A stretch of DNA of 64,000 bases from Mycolicibacterium pulveris (GCF_010725725.1 NZ_AP022599.1:2046001-2110000); one strand, 5' to 3'; positions 46,129 through 55,110 are shown, numbered from the stretch's first letter. Notes: generated by a model from the letters alone, not told the origin. Numbers and translations: made by a program.

Positions 46129-47295
46129 GTGCTGACAGGGGGCAACGCAAGGGCTCGCACGGTCATGGCACGGGTCCGCCGCCGTCTCAGTCAAGCCGCC
46201 CGCACGCCGGCGGCCGCCGGGGTGGATGTGATCGCCCGGATGGTGCTGACCAGTGCGGTCGCCACCGCGCCGAGCCTGATCGTCGCGATCAACGACAACC
46301 CGGGGGTGCAGCCGTTGGCTGCCGTCGCGCCGCAGCCGACGATCACGGACGGCTCCTTGGCCGCGGTGCCGTCGGCAGGCTCGCCGGTCGGTGTGTCGCA
46401 CGTGGTCGGGCCGCCGCCACCCGCCGCCGTCAGCGCGCCCGGCGTCGTGCACATTCCCCCGCTCGCGCTGAAGGCCTATCAGAACGCCGACGGCGTGATG
46501 GCTCGAGCCATGCCGGGCTGCGGTGTCTCCTGGAACCTGCTGGCTGGCATCGGGCAGATCGAATCGCGGCACGCATTCGGCGGTAAGACCGACGACCGCG
46601 GCACGGCCGTCGACCCGATCTTCGGCCCGACACTCGACGGCTCGCTGCCCGGCAACGAGATCATCGTCGCGGGCCGGTCCAACGGGCGCACGGTCTACGC
46701 CCGCGCGATGGGACCGATGCAGTTCCTGCCCAGCACCTGGACGCTCTTCGCCTCCGACGGGGACGGCGACGGCAACGCCGACCCGCAGAACCTCTTCGAC
46801 TCCACCCTGGCCGCGGCCAACTATCTGTGCAGCGGCGGCCTGAACCTTCGCGATCGGTCCCAATTGATTTCCGCGGTGATGCGCTACAACAACTCGATGG
46901 CCTACACCCTGAACGTGCTCGGCTGGGCCGAGGGGTACGCCACCGGGACCCCGCCGGTGAACCTGCCGCCGATCACCGGGCCGAAACGGTCCTACGGCGG
47001 CACCAACTCGGTGACCCGCGCGGTCGACAACCGCTCGGCCGCGCCGCAGATCGCTGTGGAGGAGACGGCGGACGAACCGGCCACCTACCGCGCGCCGAGG
47101 CGCCTGTCCGGCACGTCGAACAGCCGATCGGATTCTTCCTTCACCGAATCCAGCGAATCGCGGCCCACCAGCTCACCCGGCGGTGTTCGCAGTGGAACCA
47201 GCCGCTCCGCGACGAGCAGCGACGCGGGCAGCTCTTCGACACCGCGAGTCAAGATCGGCAACGGCCGCACCGGCGGGGCCCGCGACACCGGATAG
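46129..47295 (+). CDS. Lytic transglycosylase-like (SLT domain) exported protein
   Basis: A protein of about 388 residues. After a basic N-terminus and a hydrophobic stretch (VDVIARMVLTSAVATAPSLI), and a Pro/Ala-rich linker, the soluble lytic transglycosylase domain spans roughly residues 120-290: CGVSWNLLAGIGQIESRH with the catalytic Glu, then YARAMGPMQFLPSTW and LFDSTLAAANYLCSGGLNL. The C-terminus is a Ser/Thr/Arg-rich, disordered tail. It should cleave peptidoglycan glycan strands outside the membrane. The start is uncertain: GTG 46129 or ATG 46165. The tail converges on the response regulator gene with a 10-bp gap. Confidence 0.83.
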   Translation: MLTGGNARARTVMARVRRRLSQAARTPAAAGVDVIARMVLTSAVATAPSLIVAINDNPGVQPLAAVAPQPTITDGSLAAVPSAGSPVGVSHVVGPPPPAAVSAPGVVHIPPLALKAYQNADGVMARAMPGCGVSWNLLAGIGQIESRHAFGGKTDDRGTAVDPIFGPTLDGSLPGNEIIVAGRSNGRTVYARAMGPMQFLPSTWTLFASDGDGDGNADPQNLFDSTLAAANYLCSGGLNLRDRSQLISAVMRYNNSMAYTLNVLGWAEGYATGTPPVNLPPITGPKRSYGGTNSVTRAVDNRSAAPQIAVEETADEPATYRAPRRLSGTSNSRSDSSFTESSESRPTSSPGGVRSGTSRSATSSDAGSSSTPRVKIGNGRTGGARDTG

Positions 47296-47305
47296 CCTCA
47301 GCCCG

Positions 47306-47953
47306 TCAAGCGTTGAGGTAGGCCACCACGGCCAGCACGCGCCGATGGTGGGTCGGGGTGGGCGGCAGGTCGAGCTTGGCGAAGACCGCCGAGACGTGCT
47401 TTTCGACGGCGCGTTCGGTGATCGAGAGCTGTTGTGCCAAACCGCTGTTGGAGTGTCCTTCGGCCATCAGCGCCAACACCTCGTGCTCGCGCGGGGTCAG
47501 GCGGTCCAACGCGGACTTGTCTCGGCTGCTGCCCATCAGTTGACGTACCACCTCCGGGTCGAGCGCGGTGCCGCCGTCGGCCACCCGGCGCAGCGCGGCG
47601 TCGAACTCGCCGACATCGGTGACACGGTCCTTGAGCAGATACCCGACGCCTGCCGGGTTGCCGGCGAGCAGCTCGGTCGCATAGCGCGTCTCCACCCATT
47701 GGGAGAAGACCATCAACCCGACGTCGGGCTTCGCCCGGCGCAGCGACACCGCGGCGACCAGACCCTCGTCGGTGAAGGTGGGCGGCATCCGGATGTCGAT
47801 GATCGCAACGTCCGGCCGGTGCGTGGCCACCGCCCGCGTGAGATCGTCGGCGGTTCCCACCCTGGCCACCACCTGGTGGCCCCGCTCGGTGAGCAGTTGA
47901 GCCATGCCGTCGCGCAGGATCACGCTGTCCTCGGCGATGACGAGCCGCGTCAC
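47306..47953 (-). CDS. LuxR/NarL-family response regulator
   Basis: A 215-residue response regulator. The receiver domain (residues 1-120) has the acidic pocket in VIAEDSVIL and the phosphorylation Asp in VAIIDIRMPPTFTDEGL. The C-terminal LuxR helix-turn-helix is LTPREHEVLALMAEGHSN to ITERAVEKHVSAVFAKL (residues 150-205). Its start overlaps the stop of the sensor kinase gene (ATGA), so the pair is coupled. Targets are unknown; a set of direct repeats upstream of the kinase gene may be an autoregulatory site. Confidence 0.92.
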   Translation of the reverse strand: MTRLVIAEDSVILRDGMAQLLTERGHQVVARVGTADDLTRAVATHRPDVAIIDIRMPPTFTDEGLVAAVSLRRAKPDVGLMVFSQWVETRYATELLAGNPAGVGYLLKDRVTDVGEFDAALRRVADGGTALDPEVVRQLMGSSRDKSALDRLTPREHEVLALMAEGHSNSGLAQQLSITERAVEKHVSAVFAKLDLPPTPTHHRRVLAVVAYLNA

Positions 47954-49230
47954 GGCCGGGCTCCGGTGGGGACCACCACGGTGATGGTCGTCGGCCCGCC
48001 GGCCGGGCTGTCGATGTCCAGCGTCCCGTCCAGCATCGCCAGCCGTGCCCTCAGGCCGGTCAACCCGGACCCGTTGCCCTCCTGCACACCGCCGGCGCCG
48101 TTGTCTTCTACGGTGATTCGTAGGTCGCTGTCGTCGCTGTGCATCGTCACGGCGGCGCGGTCGGCGCCCGAGTGCCGCGACACATTGGCGAGCAGCTCCG
48201 CGACGCAGAAGTACGCCATGGTCTCCACCCCGATGGACGGCCGCACCGGCAGGTCCACCGAGACGTCGACGGGGATCACGTTGCGTGCCGCCAGCGTCTG
48301 CACCGCCGGGCCCAGCCCCAGATCCAAAGCGGGTGGGCGGATTCCGCGAACCAGGTCGCGAAGTTCCGTCAGCGTGTCCTTGGTGTTCGCCAGGGCGTCG
48401 GCGACCAGTTCGCGAGCGCCGCTGAAGTCAGCCGACGCGAGGTGTTCGTCCGCACGGGCCAAGGCCATCGCGACGGTGATCAACCGCGCTTGGGTGCCGT
48501 CGTGCAGATCGCGTTCGACCCGCTGCAAGGTGGTGGCGGAGTCGTCGACGACCTCCGCGCGGTTCCGCTCCAATTGCAGCACCCGACGCTCCCGGTCGGT
48601 CGGTCCCAGCAGGGCACGGGCGAGCAGCACATGCGCGCGGCTGAGGCCGATCATGACCCAGCCCAACGCGTAGAGCCCGAGCACACCCCCGACCGAGAAC
48701 AAGAGGTAGATGTTCAGCGAATCGACGGGCTGTCCCAGCGTGACGAACGGTTCACCGAGCACCAGCCACACCACCGGCGAAGCCACCAGCGCCGCCGAGA
48801 CGACCACCCCGAGGATCACGACGTAGCCGAGGGGCGTCATGAGGACGGCCTGCCCCGCGAGGAAGCCGAGGCTGCGCCAGCCCACCGCGTCCGTGAGGGC
48901 CGCGACGACGGTGTGCAGTCGGCCCCGGGGCCTGGGGAACCGGGGCGGGACGTCGATGTCGACGTCGATCATGCGGGCGAGTGAGCGATACAGCCGGTTC
49001 CACGCGCGCCCGCTCATCACCACGACGGCGAGCAACGGTATTCCGACCAGCGTGACGATCAGCAGTCCCGAGGCCATACCGGCGGCGAAGAGGAACGCCA
49101 CCGCGATGACCGCGAGCACGCTGATCAGCACGAAGTACAAGTAGGCCCGCCAGGCAGGCGCTCGTAGTGGGGCGAGCAACGTGCGTGTCCAGTCAGGTGA
49201 GGCGGCGGTTGTCGTTGTCACGTGAACCAT
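47950..49230 (-). CDS. Two-component sensor histidine kinase (HisKA_3 type)
   Basis: A 426-residue membrane kinase. The N-terminal part has a sensor-like domain with four or more hydrophobic segments (YLYFVLISVLAVIAVAFLFA, LLIVTLVGIPLLAVVVM, then two pairs around residues 125-215). The phosphoacceptor His is in VERDLHDGTQARL (HisKA_3 family) and the ATPase domain has the N-box LANVSRHSGA, the G1 box VEDNGAGG and the GSGLTGLRARL loop. The signal is probably sensed in or near the membrane. ATG 49230 is chosen; the ORF opens at 49329. GTG 49221 is an alternative. Confidence 0.9.
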   Translation of the reverse strand: MVHVTTTTAASPDWTRTLLAPLRAPAWRAYLYFVLISVLAVIAVAFLFAAGMASGLLIVTLVGIPLLAVVVMSGRAWNRLYRSLARMIDVDIDVPPRFPRPRGRLHTVVAALTDAVGWRSLGFLAGQAVLMTPLGYVVILGVVVSAALVASPVVWLVLGEPFVTLGQPVDSLNIYLLFSVGGVLGLYALGWVMIGLSRAHVLLARALLGPTDRERRVLQLERNRAEVVDDSATTLQRVERDLHDGTQARLITVAMALARADEHLASADFSGARELVADALANTKDTLTELRDLVRGIRPPALDLGLGPAVQTLAARNVIPVDVSVDLPVRPSIGVETMAYFCVAELLANVSRHSGADRAAVTMHSDDSDLRITVEDNGAGGVQEGNGSGLTGLRARLAMLDGTLDIDSPAGGPTTITVVVPTGARP

Positions 49231-49644
49231 GGTGGTCGAGGTCGGCGGGCGGTTCGATGGTGCTGCCCGGCCGATCTGGGGTGTGGCCAGCCGCACCGTC
49301 GCACCGCCGTCGCACAGACCGCCGCACAAACCCGTCGCACAAAAAAGGGCGGGTTCGGGAGGACATTCAGGTGCGCCGCTCTTAGTCTCGCGCGACCGGC
49401 TTTCAACCCTTGCCGGCTCTTCGGATCAGTCACTCCCGAACCCGTCGTGCGGTCGATCGTACGCCTCCGTCTGGCATCGCACCAGAGGTCTTTTCCGGCC
49501 GTCGTGCACGCTGAAGCAGGGCGTCAAATTAAGAGCTCCGTACTGCCATCGGGTCGGGGGGTCAGACAGCAATACGGAGCTACCAGGACTATCGATGGAC
49601 CCGACCGGACCGTTACAACCCCACGAAAAAAATCTTCTGGCCCG
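49231..49644. other. 414-bp intergenic region between fadA2 and the sensor kinase gene
   Basis: No convincing gene is seen; the ORFs here lack ribosome sites and family features. On the minus strand a T-run (49626-49632) just after the fadA2 stop may help termination. AGCTCCGTA (49534-49542) and TACGGAGCT (49573-49581) form a perfect 9-bp inverted repeat with a 30-base loop. Inside the loop TCGGGTC (49549-49555) could instead pair with GACCCGA (49598-49604), so two exclusive folds are possible. The part nearest the kinase holds direct repeats and should contain its promoter. Confidence 0.5.
49296..49341. repeat. Four direct repeats upstream of the sensor kinase gene
   Basis: Imperfect copies of CCGTCGCACA start at 49296, 49307, 49319 (CCGCCGCACA) and 49332, with spacings of 11, 12 and 13 bp, close to one DNA turn. 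They lie 66-111 bp upstream of the kinase start on the minus strand, where a response regulator could bind cooperatively. Function is inferred from position only. Confidence 0.45.
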
Positions 49645-50943
49645 TCAAGCCTCGAGGATGGCGGCGACGCCCTGGCCACCGGCGGCACAGATCGAGATCA
49701 GCCCGCGCACCGGTTGGCCGGTCTCCTTCTTCTTCTCGCTCAGCTGCTTGGCCATCTGCGCGACGATGCGCCCGCCGGTGGCGGCGAAGGGATGGCCCGC
49801 GGCGATCGAGGAGCCGTTGACGTTGAGCTTCGAGCGATCGATGCTGCCCAGCGCCTTGTCCAGGCCGAGCCGCTCCTTGCAGTACTCCTCGGACTCCCAG
49901 GCCTGCAGGTGCGCGAGCACCACTGACGCGAACGCCTCGTGGATCTCGTAGAAGTCAAAGTCTTGCAGCGACAAGTTGTTTCGGGCCAACAGCCGCGGCA
50001 CCGCATAGGTCGGCGCCATCAACAGGCCGTCGCGACCGTTGACGTAGTCGACCGCCGCGGTCTCAGCGTCGACCCAGTAGGCCAGCGGCTCGATGCCGCG
50101 CTCGGCGGCCCACTCCGGCGTCGCGAGCAGCGCGACCGACGCGCCGTCGGTAAGCGGCGTCGAGTTGCCCGCGGTCATCGTCGCGTCGCCCGCCTTGGCG
50201 CCGAACACCGGTTTGAGCTTGGCGAGCTTTTCCGCAGACGAATCGGGCCTGAGGTTGTTGTCGCGGTACAGCCCCAGAAACGGGGTGACCAGGTCGTCGA
50301 AGAAGCCGAGGTCGTAGGCGGCGGCCATGTTGCGGTGGCTGGCCGCGGCGAGCTCATCCTGGTCGGTGCGCTTGATCCCCATCTCCTTGGCGGTGACGGC
50401 GGCGTGCTCGCCCATCGACATGCCGGTGCGCGGTTCGCTGTTGACCGGGATTTCCACGCCGATCGAGGCGGGTAGTTTGCCGACCAGCTTGAGCCGCTCG
50501 AGGTTGGACTTGGACCGGCGCAGCCCCAGCAGCACCCGCCGCAGGTCGTTGCCGAACGCGATCGGCGCGTCGGAGGTGGTGTCGACGCCCCCGGCCGCGG
50601 CGACGTCGTAGCGCCCGGCGGCGATGCCGTCGGCCGCCGCGATCGCGGCCTGCAGCCCGGTGCCGCAGGCCTGTTGCAGGTCGAACGCGGGGGTGTAGGA
50701 CGACAGCGCGCTGCCGAGCACGCATTCCCGCATCAGGTTGAAGTCGCGGCTGTGCTTGAGCACGGCGCCACCGATCACAGCGCCGAGTTTCTCGCCGGCG
50801 AGGTTGAACCGGTCGATCAGCCCACCCAGCGCCGCGGTGAACATGTCCTGGTTGGAGGCGTTCGCGTACGCGCCGTCCGATCGGGCGAAGGGAATTCGGT
50901 TGCCGCCGAGAATGGCGACCCGCCGGTGGGTATCACTAGCCAT
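49645..50943 (-). CDS. fadA2: Acetyl-CoA acetyltransferase (thiolase) FadA2
   Basis: A 432-residue thiolase matching Rv0243. The nucleophile Cys is in LQQACGTGLQAAIAAADG (near residue 97), the catalytic His in AAGHPFAATGGR, and the second Cys in ISICAAGGQGVA at the C-terminus. It cleaves 3-ketoacyl-CoA in the last step of beta-oxidation. ATG 50943 is chosen because the longer ORF would cross the divergent fabG4 gene. It shares a 46-bp divergent promoter region and its palindrome with fabG4. Confidence 0.93.
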   Translation of the reverse strand: MASDTHRRVAILGGNRIPFARSDGAYANASNQDMFTAALGGLIDRFNLAGEKLGAVIGGAVLKHSRDFNLMRECVLGSALSSYTPAFDLQQACGTGLQAAIAAADGIAAGRYDVAAAGGVDTTSDAPIAFGNDLRRVLLGLRRSKSNLERLKLVGKLPASIGVEIPVNSEPRTGMSMGEHAAVTAKEMGIKRTDQDELAAASHRNMAAAYDLGFFDDLVTPFLGLYRDNNLRPDSSAEKLAKLKPVFGAKAGDATMTAGNSTPLTDGASVALLATPEWAAERGIEPLAYWVDAETAAVDYVNGRDGLLMAPTYAVPRLLARNNLSLQDFDFYEIHEAFASVVLAHLQAWESEEYCKERLGLDKALGSIDRSKLNVNGSSIAAGHPFAATGGRIVAQMAKQLSEKKKETGQPVRGLISICAAGGQGVAAILEA

Positions 50944-50964
50944 GAACCCATAGTACCCACCCTT

Positions 50965-50980
50965 CTTACTCTGGAGTAAG
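50965..50980. promoter_or_regulatory. Perfect palindrome between fadA2 and fabG4, candidate TetR operator
   Basis: CTTACTCTGGAGTAAG is a perfect palindrome of two 7-bp arms around a TG centre. It occupies the middle of the 46-bp divergent region, so one bound repressor would block both promoters. Related sites lie at the tetR start (53903-53916) and before fadE5 (44061-44074). Confidence 0.75.
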
Positions 50981-50989
50981 TTCGTTTTC

Positions 50990-52363
50990 ATGGCTACCGA
51001 CCTGTATTCGCAAATCGTCCATTCCGGGCCCGGATCGTTCCTCGCCAAGCAGCTCGGCATTCCCCAGCCCGAGACGTTGCGCCGGTACGAGCCGGGAAAG
51101 CCGCCGCTGGCGGGCACGCTGCTGATCGGCGGGAACGGGCGCGTCGTCGAGCCGATGCGCACCGCCCTGGCCGAGGACTACGAGGTGGTGTCGAACAATT
51201 TGGGCGGCCGGTGGGCCGACTCGTTCGGCGGGCTGGTGTTCGACGCCACCGGGATCACCGATCCGACCGGGTTGAAGGAGCTGTACAAGTTCTTCACCCC
51301 GGTGCTGCGCAACGTGGGCCCCTCGGGCCGCGTCGTCGTTGTCGGCACCACCCCCGAGGAGGCCGGCAGCGACCACGAACGCATCGCGCAGCGCGCGCTG
51401 GAGGGGTTCACCCGCTCGCTGGGTAAGGAGATGCGCCGAGGCGCGACGGTGAACCTGGTGTATCTGTCCCCGGCCGCCAAGCCGGGTGCCACCGGGCTGG
51501 AGTCGACGCTGCGGTTCATCCTGTCGGGCAAGTCGGCCTATGTGGGCGGGCAGGTGTTTCGGGTCGGCGCGGCCGATTCCTCGCCGCCCGCCGACTGGGA
51601 CAAGCCGCTGGACGGCAAGGTCGCGATCGTCACCGGGGCCGCGCGCGGCATCGGCGCGACGATCGCCGAGGTGTTCAGCCGCGACGGTGCGCGGGTGTTG
51701 TGCATCGACGTCGGAGGAGACTCAGCGGCGGCGGCCGAGCCGCTCGGCATCACCGCGACGAAGGTCGGCGGCACCGCGCTCACGCTCGACGTGACCGCCG
51801 ACGACGCCGTCGACAAGATCACCGAGCACCTGCGAGAGAACTACTCCGACTTCGGGGGCCGCGCCGACATCCTGGTCAACAACGCCGGTATCACCCGCGA
51901 CAAGCTGCTGGCCAACATGGACGAGGCCCGCTGGGATTCCGTCATCGCGGTGAATCTTCTTGCGCCGCTCCGGCTTACCGAGGGACTCGTGGGCAACGGG
52001 ACGATCGGCGCGGGCGGCCGAGTGGTCGGCCTCTCGTCAATGGCGGGCATCGCGGGCAACCGCGGGCAGACCAACTATGCGGCCACCAAGGCCGGCATGA
52101 TCGGGCTGACGGACGCGCTGGCCGACACGTACGCCGACAAGGCGATCACCGTCAACGCCGTCGCACCCGGGTTCATCGAGACCAAGATGACCGAAGCGAT
52201 GCCGGTGGCCACCCGGGAGGTGGCGCGTCGGCTCAATGCGCTGTATCAGGGTGGTCGGCCGGTCGACGTCGCCGAGACCATCGCATACTTCGCGAGCCCG
52301 GCGTCAAATGCCGTTACGGGCAATACGATCCGGGTGTGCGGACAAGCGTGGTTGGGGGCCTGA
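50990..52363 (+). CDS. fabG4: High-molecular-weight 3-oxoacyl-ACP/CoA reductase FabG4
   Basis: A 457-residue HMW FabG matching Rv0242c. Residues 1-200 form the flavodoxin-like N-terminal domain special to HMW FabG. Residues 205-457 are the SDR domain: [33 protein letters not shown], and the catalytic Ser-Tyr-Lys in [12 protein letters not shown] and YAATKAG. It reduces 3-oxoacyl-CoA/ACP with NADH. The htdX start follows its stop by 1 bp, so reductase and dehydratase are made together. Confidence 0.93.
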   Translation: MATDLYSQIVHSGPGSFLAKQLGIPQPETLRRYEPGKPPLAGTLLIGGNGRVVEPMRTALAEDYEVVSNNLGGRWADSFGGLVFDATGITDPTGLKELYKFFTPVLRNVGPSGRVVVVGTTPEEAGSDHERIAQRALEGFTRSLGKEMRRGATVNLVYLSPAAKPGATGLESTLRFILSGKSAYVGGQVFRVGAADSSPPADWDKPLDGKVAIVTGAARGIGATIAEVFSRDGARVLCIDVGGDSAAAAEPLGITATKVGGTALTLDVTADDAVDKITEHLRENYSDFGGRADILVNNAGITRDKLLANMDEARWDSVIAVNLLAPLRLTEGLVGNGTIGAGGRVVGLSSMAGIAGNRGQTNYAATKAGMIGLTDALADTYADKAITVNAVAPGFIETKMTEAMPVATREVARRLNALYQGGRPVDVAETIAYFASPASNAVTGNTIRVCGQAWLGA

Positions 52364-52364
52364 C

Positions 52365-53204
52365 GTGACGCAACCGTCTGGGGTGCTGAACCTGGTGCGC
52401 GCGGCGGCGGGTGCGCTGCCGTTCGTGCCGCGCGGGGACAAGCTGCCCGAGCGCACGCTGACCGTCGAGGACGTGAGCATCGACGCTGCGAACGTGGCGG
52501 CGTACGCGAACGTCACCGGGCTGCGGTTCGGGGACAACGTGCCGCTGACCTATCCGTTCACGTTGACGTTCCCGACCGTGATGGCGCTGGTCACCAGCTT
52601 CGATTTCCCGTTCGCCGCAATGGGTTCGGTGCATACCGAGAACCACATCACGCAGTATCGGCCGATCGCGGTCACCGACACGGTGTCGGTTCGGGTGCAC
52701 GCCGAGAACCTGCGCGAGCACCGGCGCGGGTTGCTCGTCGACATCGTGACCGACGTCAACGTCGGCAACGAGCAGGCGTGGCATCAGGTTACGACGTTTC
52801 TGCATCAGCAGCGCACGAGCCTGTCCGACGAGCCCAAGCCGCCGCAGAAGCAGCGGAAGCTGGGCCCGCCGAACGCGGTGCTGCGCATCACGCCCGGCCA
52901 GATCCGGCAGTACGCGTCGGTCGGCGGGGACCACAACCCGATCCACACCAATCCGATCGCGGCGAAGCTGTTCGGCTTCCCGACGGTGATCGCGCACGGA
53001 ATGTTCACCGCCGCAGCGGTTCTGGCGAACATCGAAGGCCAGCTTCCGGATGCGGTAAAGTACTCGGTGCGTTTCGCCAAGCCGGTGGTGCTGCCCGCCA
53101 GCGCGGGTCTCTACGTCCAGCGGGTGGCCGACGGCTGGGATCTGACGCTGCGGCACCTGACCAAGGGCGACCCGCATCTGACCGGCACGGTCCGCTCGCT
53201 GTAG
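52365..53204 (+). CDS. htdX: 3-hydroxyacyl thioester dehydratase HtdX (MaoC-like)
   Basis: A 279-residue double hot-dog protein matching Rv0241c. The hydratase 2 motif is in the C-terminal half: YASVGGDHNPIHTNPIAAKL with the catalytic Asp and His, followed by FPTVIAHGMFTAAAVL. The N-terminal half is the degenerate hot-dog. It (de)hydrates 3-hydroxyacyl thioesters next to the FabG4 step. The start is GTG 52365, one base after the fabG4 stop; the ORF opens at 52236 inside fabG4. Confidence 0.92.
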   Translation: MTQPSGVLNLVRAAAGALPFVPRGDKLPERTLTVEDVSIDAANVAAYANVTGLRFGDNVPLTYPFTLTFPTVMALVTSFDFPFAAMGSVHTENHITQYRPIAVTDTVSVRVHAENLREHRRGLLVDIVTDVNVGNEQAWHQVTTFLHQQRTSLSDEPKPPQKQRKLGPPNAVLRITPGQIRQYASVGGDHNPIHTNPIAAKLFGFPTVIAHGMFTAAAVLANIEGQLPDAVKYSVRFAKPVVLPASAGLYVQRVADGWDLTLRHLTKGDPHLTGTVRSL

Positions 53205-53217
53205 CCGCGTCGTCGAT

Positions 53218-53275
53218 TCGAGACTGCGCACAGATCGCGATTCGGGCTAATTCTGCGATCCAGCCGCAGTCTCGA
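53218..53275. terminator. Nested hairpin between htdX and tetR, overlapping the tetR 3' end
   Basis: TCGAGACTGCG (53218-53228) pairs perfectly with CGCAGTCTCGA (53265-53275), and inside it GATCGC (53233-53238) pairs with GCGATC (53255-53260). The tetR stop codon (53247-53249) lies in the loop and its last codons form the right arms. It probably ends both convergent transcripts. Confidence 0.7.
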
Positions 53276-53903
53276 CGGTCCCGGCCGGCGGCCCGTGCTC
53301 GGCTGAGTGCTCGGCGGGAGCGCCCTTGAGGCCGCGCCAGAACAGGTTGATCAACAGCTCGGCGGCCTCGTCGACGTCGGCGTCGCCGGTGCTGACCCGG
53401 TTGGCCACCGCCTCACCGGCTCCCACCAACGCGACGGCCATCATGTCGAAGTCGGTTTCTGGGTCGGGGTGGCGGGTTCCCGACCTCAGCAGCCGCCCGA
53501 CGAGGTCGATGATGCGTTCGCGTCCCTCGCGCACGGTGTGGGCGAACGCCTGGCTGCTGGTCGCCTGGTTGTAGAGCACCATCCACGAGGCCCGGTTGGT
53601 GTCGATGTAGGTCAAAAACGCCAGCACGGCGTTGCGCAGCATGTCCTTGGGACTCTGCGTGAAGTCGATCTGGCTGCGCACCTCCTCGATGAACCGGGAC
53701 AGCTCACGGTCCAGGCACGCGCCGAAAAGCTCCTCCTTGGAGCCGTAGTACAGGTACAGCATCGGTTTGGAGATCTTGGCCTCCGCGGCGATGGCGTCCA
53801 TCGACGTCTCGTGGTAGCCGTTCACCGAGAAAATCTGGACGGCGGCGTCCAGCATCTGCTGCTCGCGCACTGCGCGAGGCAGACGTTTGGTGCCTCCGGC
53901 CAT
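53247..53903 (-). CDS. TetR-family transcriptional regulator (Rv0238-like)
   Basis: A 218-residue TetR repressor matching Rv0238. The N-terminal helix-turn-helix is MLDAAVQIFSVNGYHETSMDAIAAEAKIS, with the recognition helix KPMLYLYYGSKEELFGACLD (residues 15-65). The C-terminal ligand domain is helical and rather acidic. It sits next to fadA2, fabG4 and htdX, and a related palindrome covers its own start codon, which implies autoregulation. It may be the acyl-CoA-responsive regulator described as FdmR in M. marinum, an identification I could not verify. The ligand is unknown from sequence. Confidence 0.88.
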   Translation of the reverse strand: MAGGTKRLPRAVREQQMLDAAVQIFSVNGYHETSMDAIAAEAKISKPMLYLYYGSKEELFGACLDRELSRFIEEVRSQIDFTQSPKDMLRNAVLAFLTYIDTNRASWMVLYNQATSSQAFAHTVREGRERIIDLVGRLLRSGTRHPDPETDFDMMAVALVGAGEAVANRVSTGDADVDEAAELLINLFWRGLKGAPAEHSAEHGPPAGTVETAAGSQN

Positions 53904-53916
53904 TAGTCAAGAGTAA
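53903..53916. promoter_or_regulatory. Candidate TetR operator over the tetR start codon
   Basis: Read on the minus strand this is TTACTCTTGACTAA, which matches TTACTCTGGAGTAA at fadA2-fabG4 in 12 of 14 positions. Its last base is the A of the tetR ATG, so binding would block transcription or initiation. This suggests autorepression. Confidence 0.65.
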
Positions 53917-53931
53917 GCAATGACGCGCGCG

Positions 53932-55110
53932 TCAGCCGCCGCAGCGTGGCGACGGGCCCTTGAACCCGGCGATCCGCAGCACCGCGGCGTCGACCCCGGA
54001 CATCGACAGCTCACCGGCATCGACGGCCTTCTCCAGCCGGTCGAGCACCGAGGGCACCTCGGCGCTGGACACCCAGAGGGCCACGTCGGCGCCGGCCTGC
54101 AGGCCGCGCAGCACCGCCTCGGCCACCCCGAACTGGTTGGAGATCGCCTGCATCCCCGACAGGTCGTCGGTGAACACCGGCCCGTTGAACGGCAGGCCGC
54201 CGTAGCCGCCGGAGCGCAGCAGCCCGTAGACGGCCGGGCTCAGGCTTGCCGGGTCGCTTCCGGTCAGCCCGGGCACCTGCAGGTGGCCCACCATGACGCC
54301 GACGGGCGCCTGCCCGGCCAGGATGCGGTACGGCACCAGATCGACTTCCTGCAGCTCGGCGATCGGCGGGGACGTGACGCTGCCGGTGTGCGAGTCCCCT
54401 GAGCCGCGCCCGTGCCCGGGGAAGTGCTTGAGCACCGGCAGCACGCCCGCGTCGCGCAGGCCCCGCGCGTAGGCCCCGGCGTAGTCGGTGACGACCGCCG
54501 GGTCCGACCCGAAGGACCGGTCGCCGATCACGGTGCTGTCGGCGGCGTCGGAGACGTCGACAACCGGCGCGAAGTCCACGGTGATGCCCAGGTTGCGCAT
54601 GGCCTGCCCGCGGCTACGGGCGATCTCGTACACCTGCTCGGGAGTCTGCGTCTGCGCCAGCACCCGCGCCGACGGCTGCGTGCCGATCAGCGGGGCGAGC
54701 CGGGACACCCGGCCGCCTTCCTCGTCGACGCTGACCGCCAGCGGCAGGGGGCCCGCGGACGCGGCGATGTCGGCCACCGACCCGTCGCTCAGCATCGACA
54801 GGTCGGTCCAGCTGCCGATCATGATGCCGCCGACGTGGTGATTGTTGGCGACGGCCCGGGCGTCAGCGGCGTTGGAGACCCCCACCATGAGCAGCTGCGC
54901 GAGCTTGTCGCGCGTCGACATGGCGGCCAACATCGCCTGCGCGTCACCGCACGCCGGGGGCGGCGGCGCGGCGGGAACCTCGCCCTTGTGGTGGGTGACC
55001 ACACTGGACGGGGCGGCGCTCGACGGCGGGGCGGGCGGTTCGGCGGGCGAGCAGGCCAGCACCAGACCCGACATCGCCACGGCAGCGCACAACGCGCGGG
55101 ACACGGCCAT
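53932..55110 (-). CDS. lpqI: Beta-N-acetylglucosaminidase lipoprotein LpqI (GH3)
   Basis: A 392-residue GH3 lipoprotein matching Rv0237. The signal peptide ends in the lipobox LVLAC (Cys near residue 20), followed by a Pro/Ser-rich linker. The NagZ-type active site is KHFPGHGRGSGDSHTGS, where the His of the Asp-His dyad acts as general acid/base, and the nucleophile Asp is in FTDDLSGM. It removes terminal GlcNAc from muropeptides during peptidoglycan recycling. ATG 55110 gives the usual length; the upstream ORF to 55512 would cross the divergent aftD region. Confidence 0.92.
   Translation of the reverse strand: MAVSRALCAAVAMSGLVLACSPAEPPAPPSSAAPSSVVTHHKGEVPAAPPPPACGDAQAMLAAMSTRDKLAQLLMVGVSNAADARAVANNHHVGGIMIGSWTDLSMLSDGSVADIAASAGPLPLAVSVDEEGGRVSRLAPLIGTQPSARVLAQTQTPEQVYEIARSRGQAMRNLGITVDFAPVVDVSDAADSTVIGDRSFGSDPAVVTDYAGAYARGLRDAGVLPVLKHFPGHGRGSGDSHTGSVTSPPIAELQEVDLVPYRILAGQAPVGVMVGHLQVPGLTGSDPASLSPAVYGLLRSGGYGGLPFNGPVFTDDLSGMQAISNQFGVAEAVLRGLQAGADVALWVSSAEVPSVLDRLEKAVDAGELSMSGVDAAVLRIAGFKGPSPRCGG

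Noticed and set aside
49222..49951. Overlapping plus-strand ORFs in the fadA2-kinase gap
   Set aside because: They extend into the antisense of fadA2, have no family features, and start without ribosome sites, so they are taken as chance ORFs.
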